From contig CALMVI010000048.1 of assembly GCA_937873095.1 (NCBI GenBank), positions 33,765 to 97,764 on the forward strand: a DNA stretch of 64,000 bases, in the 5' to 3' direction. The notes beneath the pieces were generated by a model. That model worked only from the letters and a program-made list of their open reading frames with translations. It had not been told where the DNA came from and made no database searches. The stretch's first letter is position 1. Each line of letters starts with the position of its first letter. The DNA comes from an uncultured Acetobacteraceae bacterium. GTDB taxonomy: Bacteria > Pseudomonadota > Alphaproteobacteria > Acetobacterales > Acetobacteraceae. The position numbers and the translations under genes are program-made. Shown here piece by piece: positions 1 to 8,400 of this stretch.

Positions 1-2093
1 CCGTCCGCATGATCGGCGCCATGCTCGACATCAGCGAGCGCAAGCGGACCGAGGCGGCGTTGCGCGCGGGCGAGGAGCGGTTCCGGACGATCCTCGACAC
101 CATCGAGGCGGCGTTCGCGATCGTCGAGGTCAAGTTCGATGCCCAGGATCGGCCGGTGGACTACCGCTTTGTGGAAGCCAACCCCGCCTTCGAACGGCAG
201 GCCGGCGTCAATCTGCGCGGCAAGTGGGTCACGGAGTTCGCACCTGACCTGGAGCAGTTCTGGTTCGACACCTATGGCCACGTCGCGAAGACCGGTGAGC
301 CGGCAAACTTCGAGAACTACGCCAAGGCGTTCGAGCGCTGGTTCGACGTTCGTGCCGTGCGGGTCGGCGATCCCGCCGCGCGGCAGATTGCGATCCTGTT
401 CAGCGACGTGACCGCACGGCGTGCCGCGGAGGACCGCCTGCGTGCGAGCGAGGCACTGGCGCGCGACAACGTGGAGCGCGTCCAGCTTGCCCTGGCGGCG
501 GGAGCGATCATCGGCACCTGGCATTGGGACTTGCCGACGGATCGTTTCACGGTGGACGAGGCCTTCGCTCGCGCTTTCGGCCTCGATTCGGGGCTTGGTC
601 GCGAGGGCATTCCGCTGGCGCAGATCGTGGCGACGGTTCATCCCGACGATCAGGCGGGCTTGAGCTCCGCGATCAACGAGGCCATCGCGCGCGGGGGCAG
701 CTACGCACACCAGTATCGCGTGCGGCGCGCCGACGGCCGGTATCACTGGATCGAGGCGAACGGCCGCGTCGATCATGCGCCGGACGGTACGCCGCAAAGC
801 TTCCCCGGCGTACTCCTCGATGTGGAGGAGCGGCGTGCCGTGGAAGCCGAGCGCGACCGCGTCACCGCCGAACTTCGCGCGCTGACCGAGACGTTGGAGC
901 AGCGTGTCATGGAGCGCACGGCCGAGCTGATGCGCGCCGAGGAGCAACTGCGCCAGTCCCAGAAGATGGAGGCGGTCGGCCAGCTCACGGGCGGGCTGGC
1001 GCATGATTTCAACAACCTGCTCACCGGGGTGACCGGCAGCCTGGAACTGCTGAAGACCCGCATCGGCCAGGGCCGCATCATGGATGTGGACCGGTATGTC
1101 GGAGCTGCCCAGGGTGCCGCGAACCGGGCGGCGGCGTTGACCCACCGTCTGCTGGCTTTCTCGCGCCGCCAGACACTCGACCCCAAGCCCACGGACGTGA
1201 ACCATCTGGTGGCCGGCATGGTGGAGATGGTGCGGCGCACGGTCGGGCCGGCGATCGCCACGGAGACCGCCGGGCCAGCCGATCTGTGGGCTACCCTGGT
1301 GGACCCGGGCCAGCTGGAAAACGCCCTGCTGAACCTGTGCATCAACGCTCGCGATGCCATGCCGGACGGCGGTCGCATCATCATCGAGACCGCACATCAC
1401 AGGCTTGATCGGCGTGCCGCCCACGAGCGCGACATGGAACCTGGCGAATACGTGTCGCTCTGCGTGACCGACACCGGGACCGGCATGCCGCCGGACGTGG
1501 TGGCCAAGGCGCTCGACCCTTTCTTTACGACCAAGCCGATCGGCCAAGGCACGGGCCTCGGCCTGTCGATGATCTACGGCTTCGCCAAGCAGTCCGGCGG
1601 GCAGTTGCGCATCCACTCCGAGGTGGGCAAGGGAACGACGGTGTGCCTCTATCTGCCGCGCCATCAGGGCGACGCCGAGACCGTCGCACCGGCGTCAGAG
1701 CTCGCCGACGCGCCGCGTGCGGAGGATGGGCAGACGGTTCTGGTGGTGGACGACGAGCCGACCGTACGGATGTTGGTGACCGAGGTGCTGGAAGATCTCG
1801 GCTACACCGCGATCGAGGCGGCCGATGGAGCAGCAGGATTGAAGATGCTGCGGTCCGACGTGCGCATCGATCTGCTGGTGACAGACGTGGGGTTGCCCGG
1901 CGGCATGAACGGCCGGCAGTTGGCGGATGCGGCACGGGTGGTCCGTCAGGACCTCAAAGTGCTGTTCATCACCGGCTATGCGGAGAACGCCGTCCTCAGC
2001 CACGGACATCTCGACCCAGGCATGCACGTCCTGATCAAGCCTTTCGCAATGGAAGCTCTGGCCAACCGCATCAAGGATCTGATCGCGGCTTGA
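1..2093 (+). CDS. PAS-domain hybrid sensor histidine kinase/response regulator (5' truncated by window)
   Basis: Two-component hybrid kinase. The open frame enters from before base 1 (Val-Arg precede the first Met at 9, inside a typical PAC motif ending in ISERKR), so the N-terminus lies outside the window and the Met at 9 is not the start. Visible order: end of one PAS/PAC unit, a PAS at about residues 20-140, a further PAS/PAC at about 155-280 with the HWIEANGRVDH strand, a coiled linker, a dimerisation domain with the phospho-acceptor His in GGLAHDFNNLL, an HATPase domain with N box NLCINARDAMPDGG and G box GTGLGLSMIYG, and a C-terminal receiver with VVDDEP and phospho-acceptor Asp in LLVTDVGLPG. 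No output domain or transmembrane segment is visible. No partner regulator is adjacent, so the signal and target are unknown. Confidence 0.93.
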   Translation, partial: VRMIGAMLDISERKRTEAALRAGEERFRTILDTIEAAFAIVEVKFDAQDRPVDYRFVEANPAFERQAGVNLRGKWVTEFAPDLEQFWFDTYGHVAKTGEPANFENYAKAFERWFDVRAVRVGDPAARQIAILFSDVTARRAAEDRLRASEALARDNVERVQLALAAGAIIGTWHWDLPTDRFTVDEAFARAFGLDSGLGREGIPLAQIVATVHPDDQAGLSSAINEAIARGGSYAHQYRVRRADGRYHWIEANGRVDHAPDGTPQSFPGVLLDVEERRAVEAERDRVTAELRALTETLEQRVMERTAELMRAEEQLRQSQKMEAVGQLTGGLAHDFNNLLTGVTGSLELLKTRIGQGRIMDVDRYVGAAQGAANRAAALTHRLLAFSRRQTLDPKPTDVNHLVAGMVEMVRRTVGPAIATETAGPADLWATLVDPGQLENALLNLCINARDAMPDGGRIIIETAHHRLDRRAAHERDMEPGEYVSLCVTDTGTGMPPDVVAKALDPFFTTKPIGQGTGLGLSMIYGFAKQSGGQLRIHSEVGKGTTVCLYLPRHQGDAETVAPASELADAPRAEDGQTVLVVDDEPTVRMLVTEVLEDLGYTAIEAADGAAGLKMLRSDVRIDLLVTDVGLPGGMNGRQLADAARVVRQDLKVLFITGYAENAVLSHGHLDPGMHVLIKPFAMEALANRIKDLIAA

Positions 2094-2255
2094 GCGTGGC
2101 AGGGCGGAGGGCCACGACGGCCAATCGACCCGAGCGGAACGCCGCGAGATCGCAACCGAGATCGTCATTTCTTTTGCTGGCGTCTCGTCTGCCCGCAGCC
2201 GCAGCAAGGATGCAGGTTTACTGACGCCCGTCGTTGCGCGTGCGCCGTGCACCCA

Positions 2256-3629
2256 TCAGCCGAGCTTTTGCAGCAGGTCGCGCAGGCAATCCTCGAGGCG
2301 TTCCTCGTAGGTCGGATGGTAGAAAGGCAGCCTGACCGCTTCGTCCACCGTCACCTTCTGCTGGATCAGCGCTGCGACGAAATGAGCCAGATGCTCCACC
2401 GCCGGGCCGACCATCTCGCCGCCTTCGACACGCCTGTCCGCGCGTGTCGCGTAGAGCCGGATCATGCCGCCTGCCGTATCTTCGACCAGTCCGCGTCCTG
2501 CGTCGAAGTCGCCGCATCCAGCGACGGCACCCTCGCCCAGCGTCGTCAGCGGCCTGCCGATCGTCGCCATGTCCGGATCGGTGAAAACGATCGACAGCGC
2601 CGTCGGCGGCGGCTCTCCGTTCACGTCCGGCAGACGGGCCGCATTCGTTCCGGCAATCCTCCCCTGGCGCGAAGCCTCGTGCAGCACCGGGAAGTCGTGA
2701 TCCGCGTCACCGGCGATGAATATGGACGTGTTGCCGCACCGCAGGCTCGACCGGTCGTGCTTCGGCACGCCGTGGTCGTCCAAGTCCAAGCCGGCGGCCG
2801 GCAGGTCGAGCCCGTCCAGGTTGGGCGGCCGTCCGGCCGCAGCCAACACGCGCTCGAACGACGCGGCGCCTGTGCCCGCTTCGCCACGCCAGCTGATGCG
2901 TACGCCATCGGTGTCGGCGATCGCGTCGATCTCGACCCCAAGCTTCAGGTCGAGCTCCCGTTCAAGCAGGTGCCGGGCGACTCGCCCGACCTCGGGGTCC
3001 TTCAGTCCCCCAACGGTCTGGCCGGTGTCGAACACCGTGGTGCGGACGCCGAGGCGGGTGAACGCCGCGGCGAGCTCGATGCCGAGTGGCCCTGCCCCAA
3101 GAACGGCAATCGACGAGGGAAGGGTGTCCAGCTCGAACACGGTCTCGCTGGCGAGCACGCGGTCCATGACAGGCTCAAGCAGTGTCGGAACCGACGATGT
3201 CGAGCCGGTGGCGATCACGATCGCCTTGGCGTTTACCCGTATCCTGTCATCGACCAGCAGCGTGGCCGGGCCTGCAAAGCGGGCCCGTCCTTTGAGCTTC
3301 TCGGCATCCGGGATCGCATCGACCTCGTCGTATATGCTTTGCAGGAACCGGTCTCGCATCCGGTGCAGCCGCGCCATGACAGCCCGGCCATCAACCAGGC
3401 TCGCCCCGCAGCGCACGCCGAACTCCGGCGCGCGTCTCGTCTCGCGGGCCGCCCGTGCCGCTGCAAGCAACAGCTTGGACGGCATGCAGCCAGCCCTGAC
3501 GCAGGTCGTTCCCCAAAGCCCCGCCTCGATGACGAGGGTCCGCGCGCCTGCCGCAACAGCGCCGCGTCGAGCTGCCAGCCCGGCAGTGCCGGCACCGATC
3601 ACGGCCACATCGAACGAGACTTCTTCCAT
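2256..3629 (-). CDS. Dihydrolipoamide-dehydrogenase-like pyridine nucleotide-disulfide oxidoreductase
   Basis: FAD-dependent class I disulfide oxidoreductase of 457 aa. It shows the N-terminal FAD motif GAGTAGLAAR, the redox-active CX4C pair in TTCVRAGCMPSK, the NAD(P) motif GAGPLGIELA near the middle, the second FAD motif IFIAGDAD, and a C-terminal dimerisation domain with the catalytic His-Glu motif HPTYEE. I start at the ATG at 3629 because the FAD strand begins six residues later; the frame upstream runs through a palindromic repeat and is unlikely to be coding. The terminal vicinal cysteines of mercuric reductase are absent. It is not next to 2-oxoacid dehydrogenase genes, so it may be a stand-alone Lpd-like reductase rather than an E3 subunit. 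Confidence 0.85.
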   Translation of the reverse strand: MEEVSFDVAVIGAGTAGLAARRGAVAAGARTLVIEAGLWGTTCVRAGCMPSKLLLAAARAARETRRAPEFGVRCGASLVDGRAVMARLHRMRDRFLQSIYDEVDAIPDAEKLKGRARFAGPATLLVDDRIRVNAKAIVIATGSTSSVPTLLEPVMDRVLASETVFELDTLPSSIAVLGAGPLGIELAAAFTRLGVRTTVFDTGQTVGGLKDPEVGRVARHLLERELDLKLGVEIDAIADTDGVRISWRGEAGTGAASFERVLAAAGRPPNLDGLDLPAAGLDLDDHGVPKHDRSSLRCGNTSIFIAGDADHDFPVLHEASRQGRIAGTNAARLPDVNGEPPPTALSIVFTDPDMATIGRPLTTLGEGAVAGCGDFDAGRGLVEDTAGGMIRLYATRADRRVEGGEMVGPAVEHLAHFVAALIQQKVTVDEAVRLPFYHPTYEERLEDCLRDLLQKLG

Positions 3630-3634
3630 CAGCC

Positions 3635-3671
3635 AGAGCATATTCGATTCGAATTGAACCGAACATGCTCT
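3635..3671. repeat. Palindromic intergenic repeat, family 1 copy A
   Basis: A 37-bp near-perfect inverted repeat with 18-base arms beginning AGAGCAT and ending ATGCTCT, with 15 of 18 positions pairing. It lies immediately upstream of the flavoprotein start at 3629. A second element of the same look lies at 33096-33131. Short palindromes with AGCATG ends are common between genes in alphaproteobacteria; function here is unknown. Confidence 0.75.
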
Positions 3672-3683
3672 ATCGCATCGGGC

Positions 3684-3730
3684 GAGCATGTCTGTCGGTT
3701 CAGGTGATTCCACCAGAACAGGCCATGCTC
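3684..3730. repeat. Palindromic intergenic repeat, composite hairpin
   Basis: Outer arms GAGCATG (3684-3690) and CATGCTC (3724-3730) enclose an inner hairpin, TTCAGGTG-ATTC-CACCAGAA, with 7 of 8 pairs. It sits 12 bases after copy A in the divergent interval between the flavoprotein gene and deoC and shares the AGCATG ends and GGTTC core, so it is probably a divergent relative of the same family. Confidence 0.6.
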
Positions 3731-3769
3731 CAGCGCAACCCGGGTTGAGGGAGGACGGCAACGGCACCC

Positions 3770-4453
3770 ATGACGGGCGGACACAGTGTGGAGCATCTCG
3801 CGAGAAGCATCGATCACACCGTGCTGGCGCCCGATGCGCCGGTGCAGACGATCCGACGCTTCTGTGCAGAAGCCATCGAACATGGGTTCCACAGCGTGTG
3901 CGTGAACTCCCGCCATGCCTCGCTCGTGGCGGAGTTGCTCGCCGGCAGCACCAGCAGGACCTGCGTGGTTGTGGGCTTTCCGTTCGGCGCCTGCAGCACG
4001 GCCGCCAAGAGGGCGGAGACGGCGCAGGCCATCGCCGATGGCGCCCACGAGATCGACATCGTGATCGCCATCGGTGCGTTGAAGGACGTGGATCTCGATC
4101 ATGTCCGACGTGATATCGCCGCCGTGCGCAGCGCGTGCGCCAGCGCGGTCCTGAAGGTCATCATCGAGACGTGCCTGTTGGGCGAGGCGGAAAAGCGCAC
4201 GGCCTGTGCGATCGCCCGCGCGGAACACGCCGATTTCGTCAAGACCTCGACCGGCTTCTCCACCGCAGGCGCCACGTTGGAAGACGTGCACCTGCTGGTG
4301 ACCGAGGCTGGTCCCTCGATGCGGGTGAAGGCGTCCGGCGGCATACGCACGCGCGTGCAGGCCGAGGCGATGCTGGCGGCCGGCGCTGCCCGCATCGGCA
4401 CGTCGTCCGGCGTGCAGATCCTGTCGGGCGGTCACGCTCCGTCGGAGTACTGA
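3770..4453 (+). CDS. deoC: Deoxyribose-phosphate aldolase
   Basis: Class I aldolase splitting 2-deoxy-D-ribose 5-phosphate into glyceraldehyde 3-phosphate and acetaldehyde, cytosolic, last step of deoxyribonucleoside catabolism. The 227-aa product has the family length, the N-terminal IDHTVLAPD motif, VCVNSRHA, VVGFPFGA, the Schiff-base lysine in FVKTSTGFS, and the second conserved lysine in VKASGGIRT. It is divergent from the flavoprotein gene, with the repeats between them, and convergent with the ABC transporter unit that ends at 4481. Whether it serves the sugar part of the substrate handled by the downstream locus is only a guess. Confidence 0.95.
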   Translation: MTGGHSVEHLARSIDHTVLAPDAPVQTIRRFCAEAIEHGFHSVCVNSRHASLVAELLAGSTSRTCVVVGFPFGACSTAAKRAETAQAIADGAHEIDIVIAIGALKDVDLDHVRRDIAAVRSACASAVLKVIIETCLLGEAEKRTACAIARAEHADFVKTSTGFSTAGATLEDVHLLVTEAGPSMRVKASGGIRTRVQAEAMLAAGAARIGTSSGVQILSGGHAPSEY

Positions 4454-4480
4454 TGGGCGTTGCTGCGATCGCCCCCTTTC

Positions 4481-5650
4481 CTATGCGTTGCGAAACCGGG
4501 CCATCTCCAGTTCATACCGCTCCAGGTTCCGATAAAAGCCCGGATCCCAGTAGAGCGCCTTGGTGAATTTGCGCGCACCCTTTGCGGCGACAGCCGAGAT
4601 CGTGGCAAGCCGGGTGGCGTCCCAACCCTGCGCGCGCGCATAGGACAGGCCGAGGTCGAGCCGCGGTGTCACGTAGCCCTGGGTGACGGCTATTTCGGCG
4701 GCGTAGGCACCGCCGAGCAGCCAATCGATGGCGGCGTGAACACGGTCGGTTGCGCCGCGGTCCTTGACCTGCGCCGGGACCATCAGGTTCTGCGCCCATT
4801 TGTCGTAGCCTTCCACCGTGTCCGCGTAGGCCGCGTCCAGGCCACGGGCTTGCGCCTGGCGGGCGACGGGTTCCCAGCCGGTCTCCGCCAATGCCTCGCC
4901 GCCGGCGATCAGCTGAAGCTGCTCATCGAACGATCTGTACAGTGTGCGGAACTGGCCGGCCTGTTTTCGCTCGATCAGGAAATTGGCGACCGAGTTGCAT
5001 TCGGACGGGCTCATGTCGGCGATGTCGGCGATGTCGACGATGCGGTGGTGCTTGAGGTAGATCGCGGCACAGCCGAGCGCATAGACCTCGTTGTCCAGCG
5101 CCACGCGGCCACGGGTGGCCGGATCGTCGTACAGCAGCTTCCACGAGATTTCGGTGGGTGCGGACGGCAGGCGCAGTGCCTTGCCTGCGTAGATGAAGCT
5201 GTCCGCGTTCATGTGATACGGTATGCTCCAGGCGCTGGCGGCGCCGGGCGCCAGGGGCGTCGCCTGCCGGACATAGTCGGCCGCCCCCTGCCAGTGCCGC
5301 AGGCGGGTAAGGTCGATCGGCAGCAACAGCCCCTGCTCGGCCAGCATTTCGTACGTGCCGCTCAGGCAGGTGACGATGTCGTAATGGTCCCCGCCGTCGT
5401 TGGCGATCATTTCGTGCAGGAACAGGCCGACATCGTCGCTGGCGGGCGTCCAGGCCATCTTCAGCCCGGTGTCGCGCTCGAAGCCGGACCAGTCGGCCAG
5501 CGCGCCAGTGGAGACGCCGAGCACGCGAATCACGTCCGGCGGTTCGGCCGCGCGGGCACGCGGCGCCAGTGCGCGCAGCAGCGGTCGGCCGGCCGCGGCC
5601 GCAGCCAGCATGGCGCCCGCCGAACGGCCCAGGCTGCGTCGGTGCATCAT
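4481..5650 (-). CDS. ABC transporter extracellular solute-binding protein (polyamine/PotD type)
   Basis: Periplasmic binding protein of 389 aa for the polyamine-type ABC importer encoded just upstream. The N-terminus MMHRRSLGRSAGAMLAAAAA has paired arginines followed by a hydrophobic stretch, resembling a Tat or Sec signal, then RARAAEPPDVIRVLG at the start of the mature domain. Start chosen at the ATG at 5650 because it overlaps the ATPase stop by four bases (ATGA), indicating translational coupling. It is the last gene of a unit starting at 10743. The ligand cannot be read from the sequence; this family also binds putrescine, iron, thiamine and phosphonates. Confidence 0.85.
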   Translation of the reverse strand: MMHRRSLGRSAGAMLAAAAAGRPLLRALAPRARAAEPPDVIRVLGVSTGALADWSGFERDTGLKMAWTPASDDVGLFLHEMIANDGGDHYDIVTCLSGTYEMLAEQGLLLPIDLTRLRHWQGAADYVRQATPLAPGAASAWSIPYHMNADSFIYAGKALRLPSAPTEISWKLLYDDPATRGRVALDNEVYALGCAAIYLKHHRIVDIADIADMSPSECNSVANFLIERKQAGQFRTLYRSFDEQLQLIAGGEALAETGWEPVARQAQARGLDAAYADTVEGYDKWAQNLMVPAQVKDRGATDRVHAAIDWLLGGAYAAEIAVTQGYVTPRLDLGLSYARAQGWDATRLATISAVAAKGARKFTKALYWDPGFYRNLERYELEMARFRNA

Positions 5651-6748
5651 CGAGCCTGCTCCTCGTCCGGAAAGATCGCGCAATCGGCCGGGCGCCAATG
5701 CACCTGGGTGGGCGCCGCGCCATCCTGAAGCCTCGTCACCCGCAATGCCAGGTCCCCCGCCGGGGTGCGTACCTCAATCAGGTGCGTGGTGCCGCGGTAG
5801 CTCTGCGTGCGCACGGCGGCGTCCAGCAGATTGTCGTCGCAGGCGCCCGCGCCAGGCCGGACACGATCCGCGCGCACGGCGAGGCAGGCGAGCTGGCCAG
5901 GGTGCGGCGGCTGTTCGCCGGTCCACGGGCCGGCGAAGATCTGCGCGCCGCAGGCGATGCGCACGCCAAGCGGGCCGATCTGCGCGATGCGGCCAGCGAT
6001 GAGGTTCTCCGCCCCCCATGAAGGCGGCGACGAAGCGGGTCGACGGGCGCTCGAAGATGTCCTCCGGCGCGCCGGTCTGGACGACGCGTCCGGCATGCAT
6101 CACCACGATGCGGTCGGACATGGACAGCGCTTCGTCGCGGCTGTGCGTCACCTGCACGATCGTCATGCCCTGGCTTTGCTGCAGGGCGCGGATGTCGGCC
6201 TCCAGCGTCGCGCGCAGGCGTTCGTCCAGCGCGCCCATGGGTTCGTCCAGCAACAGCAGCAGCGGCCTTGTCACCAAAGCGCGGGCGAAGGCGACGCGCT
6301 GGCGCTCGCCGCCGCTGAGCTGGTCGATCCGCCTGTCGTATTTGTCCGCAAGACGCAGCAGGGCCAGCGCGCGTTCGGCCTGCGCGCGACGTGCCGCGCG
6401 AGGGACGCCGCGCACGCGCAGGCCGTATTCCACGTTGGCGCCGGCGGTCAGATGCGGGAACAGCGCGTAATGCTGGAACACGGTGGCCGTGGGGCGCAGA
6501 TGCGCGGGCACGGCGCGCATGTCCGCGCCGTCGATCGTCAACGCGTCTGCTGTCTGCGGCGTCTCCAGCCCGGCCAGCACGCGCAGCAGGCTGGTCTTGC
6601 CTGACCCGCTGGGGCCAAGGATGGTCAGCAACTCCCCTGCCCGCACATCCAGGCTGACGCCGTCCAGGGCTGCGACCGTGCCGTGGGCGAGGCAGATGTT
6701 TTTGGCGTGCAGCAGAGCGGCATCGCGCAGGCGGGCGGCACTGGTCAT
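5647..6748 (-). pseudogene. ABC transporter ATP-binding protein (PotA type), apparent frameshift
   Basis: Energising subunit of the importer. The ATG at 6748 overlaps the permease stop. The first part carries Walker A GPSGSGKTS, signature LSGGERQRVAFARAL and Walker B LLLLDEPMGALDE and reads normally to FVAAFMG. There, at a run of six C on the plus strand (6012-6017), the frame goes out of register; the rest of the protein (ENLIAGRIAQIG onward, TOBE-like regulatory domain, ending DEEQAR at 5647) continues in another frame. Removing one base from the run restores a normal protein of about 366 aa. Read as given, the product has all catalytic motifs but a garbled C-terminus running to 5774. Sequencing error, slippage or real inactivation cannot be separated here. 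Confidence 0.82.
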
Positions 6749-7536
6749 GCGGTACGGCGGCGCAGCAGCACGACCAGGACGGCGGCCGCCGCCAGGCTGG
6801 CGAGCGAGATGAGGGTGTTGAGGCAGAAGATCAGCTTGATCTGCGAGCTGTGCGCAGAGGCCTGGGCGAAGCTGTAGAGCGGCAGGGTCTGCACCTGGCC
6901 GCCGGTGAAGATGCTGCGCGGCAGTTCGGTGAAGGAGAGCAGGAACCCGAACAGGCCGGCGCCGACGATGCCGGGCATCAGCGCCGGCAGCTCGATGTCG
7001 CAAAGCACGCGCAAGGGCGGCGCGCCCAGGTCGCGCGCGGCCTCCGCCAGGCTGGGGTCCGTGCGCAGCGTGACCACGAGCATGGAGATCAGCGCGAACG
7101 GATAGGCCCAGATGAAGTGGCTGAGCACGAGCGACCACGCGCCCATATGGACGCCGAACAGCACGCGCCAGGTGGTGAACACCAGCAGGCCGAGCACGAT
7201 GCCGGGCACCCCCAGCGGCAACAGGATCAGGGCGGCGAAGCTGACCCGGCCGCGCCGCATGCGTGGCCAGGCGCGCGCCGGCGGCACCGCGGCCAGCACG
7301 CACAGGATTGCCACGATGCCGGCGATCCCGAGCGAGCGCAGCATGGGCGCGCGCCACCCCAGGCTGGCCGACAGCGACGCATACCACGACGTGGTGAAGC
7401 CCCCCGGCCAGCCGGAAAGCGGGTCCGCGCTGACCGAGAGCAGCGCCAGCCAGGCGACCGGCGCATAGATCAGCGCGGTGATGCCGAAACCGGCGGCGAG
7501 CAGCAGCCTGGCCGCCGCGCGGAACGCCGCATCCAT
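6745..7536 (-). CDS. ABC transporter permease (PotC type)
   Basis: Inner-membrane permease of 263 aa with about six hydrophobic segments and the cytoplasmic EAA-type loop EAARDLGAPPLRVLCDIELP, which docks to the ATPase. Start taken at the ATG at 7536, 14 bases after the stop of the preceding permease; the longer frame would overlap it. Its stop overlaps the ATPase start by four bases. It pairs with the 7551-8396 permease as the second half of a heterodimeric channel in a polyamine/iron/sulfate-like importer. Confidence 0.88.
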   Translation of the reverse strand: MDAAFRAAARLLLAAGFGITALIYAPVAWLALLSVSADPLSGWPGGFTTSWYASLSASLGWRAPMLRSLGIAGIVAILCVLAAVPPARAWPRMRRGRVSFAALILLPLGVPGIVLGLLVFTTWRVLFGVHMGAWSLVLSHFIWAYPFALISMLVVTLRTDPSLAEAARDLGAPPLRVLCDIELPALMPGIVGAGLFGFLLSFTELPRSIFTGGQVQTLPLYSFAQASAHSSQIKLIFCLNTLISLASLAAAAVLVVLLRRRTA

Positions 7537-7550
7537 CTGCCGCGGTCCCG

Positions 7551-8396
7551 TCACGACTTGGACAGGCGGCGCCAGGCGAGCCAGCCAGACAGGCAGAGGC
7601 CGCACAGCACCGCCATCACCACGGTGGCCAGGGCTGCGGCCGCCGTATAGTTCATCGACGTGGACAGCGACGTCACCGCGTCCGCCAGGTACTCCCGGCG
7701 GCCGCCACCCAGCAGCGCGGGCACCACGCCGTCTCCCAAGGCGGGAATGGCCGTCATCACCAGGCCGGCGATGATGCCCGGCATGGCCAGCGGCAGCAGC
7801 GTGAAACGGAAGCTGTGCCAGGGGCCGGCACCCAGATCGGCGCTGGCTTCCAGCAGAGCTTTATCGATCAGCAGCACCGACAGCGTGATGGGCCAGACCA
7901 TGTTGGGAAAATACGGGCCGACAAGGCCGATGAACACCGCGAAATCCGAGAACAGCAGCCAATCAAGCGGCGCACGAGTGACGTGCAGCGCCAGCAACCC
8001 GGCATTGACCACGCCGTGCGCGCCCAGCATCAGCCGCAGGGACAAGGTGCGCGCGGCGGGATCGAGGAAGAACGGCGCGGTCAGGCAGATCCAGACGATG
8101 TTGGCGAGCACGGCGGATTTGGCACTGCGCGCGAGCCAGACCGCCAACGGCAAGCCGGCGGCGAGGCAGACGAGGCTGACCAATCCGGCGAGCAATGCGG
8201 TGTGAAGCACCACGCCGAACCGGCCGCTCTCTGCCAGCTCGCCATAGCCCGCCGGCGTCAGCGACCACACGACGTGAAGCCCGCGCCGTTGCAGCACGGA
8301 CACCGCCGCGCCAACCGCCAGCGGCACTATCGCCAGACACACCCATAGGCAGAGGAACAGCGGGGCGGCGCTGCCTGCAAGACGGCGCAAGGCCAC
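7551..8396 (-). CDS. ABC transporter permease (PotB type)
   Basis: First permease of the heterodimeric polyamine-type importer, 281 aa. Strong hydrophobic segments at about residues 10-35, 60-90, 98-120, 135-160, 195-215 and 245-270. The ATPase-contact loop is LEASADLGAGPWHSFRFTLL (about 170-190). It starts four bases after the stop of the TonB receptor gene, so receptor and permease are cotranscribed and probably translationally coupled, an informative link for substrate uptake across both membranes. Confidence 0.88.
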   Translation of the reverse strand: MALRRLAGSAAPLFLCLWVCLAIVPLAVGAAVSVLQRRGLHVVWSLTPAGYGELAESGRFGVVLHTALLAGLVSLVCLAAGLPLAVWLARSAKSAVLANIVWICLTAPFFLDPAARTLSLRLMLGAHGVVNAGLLALHVTRAPLDWLLFSDFAVFIGLVGPYFPNMVWPITLSVLLIDKALLEASADLGAGPWHSFRFTLLPLAMPGIIAGLVMTAIPALGDGVVPALLGGGRREYLADAVTSLSTSMNYTAAAALATVVMAVLCGLCLSGWLAWRRLSKS

Positions 8397-8400
8397 GCGC

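Noticed and set aside
2256..3629. Mercuric reductase
   Set aside because: The CX4C motif fits, but the C-terminal cysteine pair is absent and the HPTxxE motif is that of dihydrolipoamide dehydrogenases; no mer genes nearby.
4481..8396. Spermidine/putrescine specificity for the first ABC importer
   Set aside because: Only class-level similarity is visible; acidic polyamine-pocket residues could not be confirmed and a TonB receptor is in the operon.
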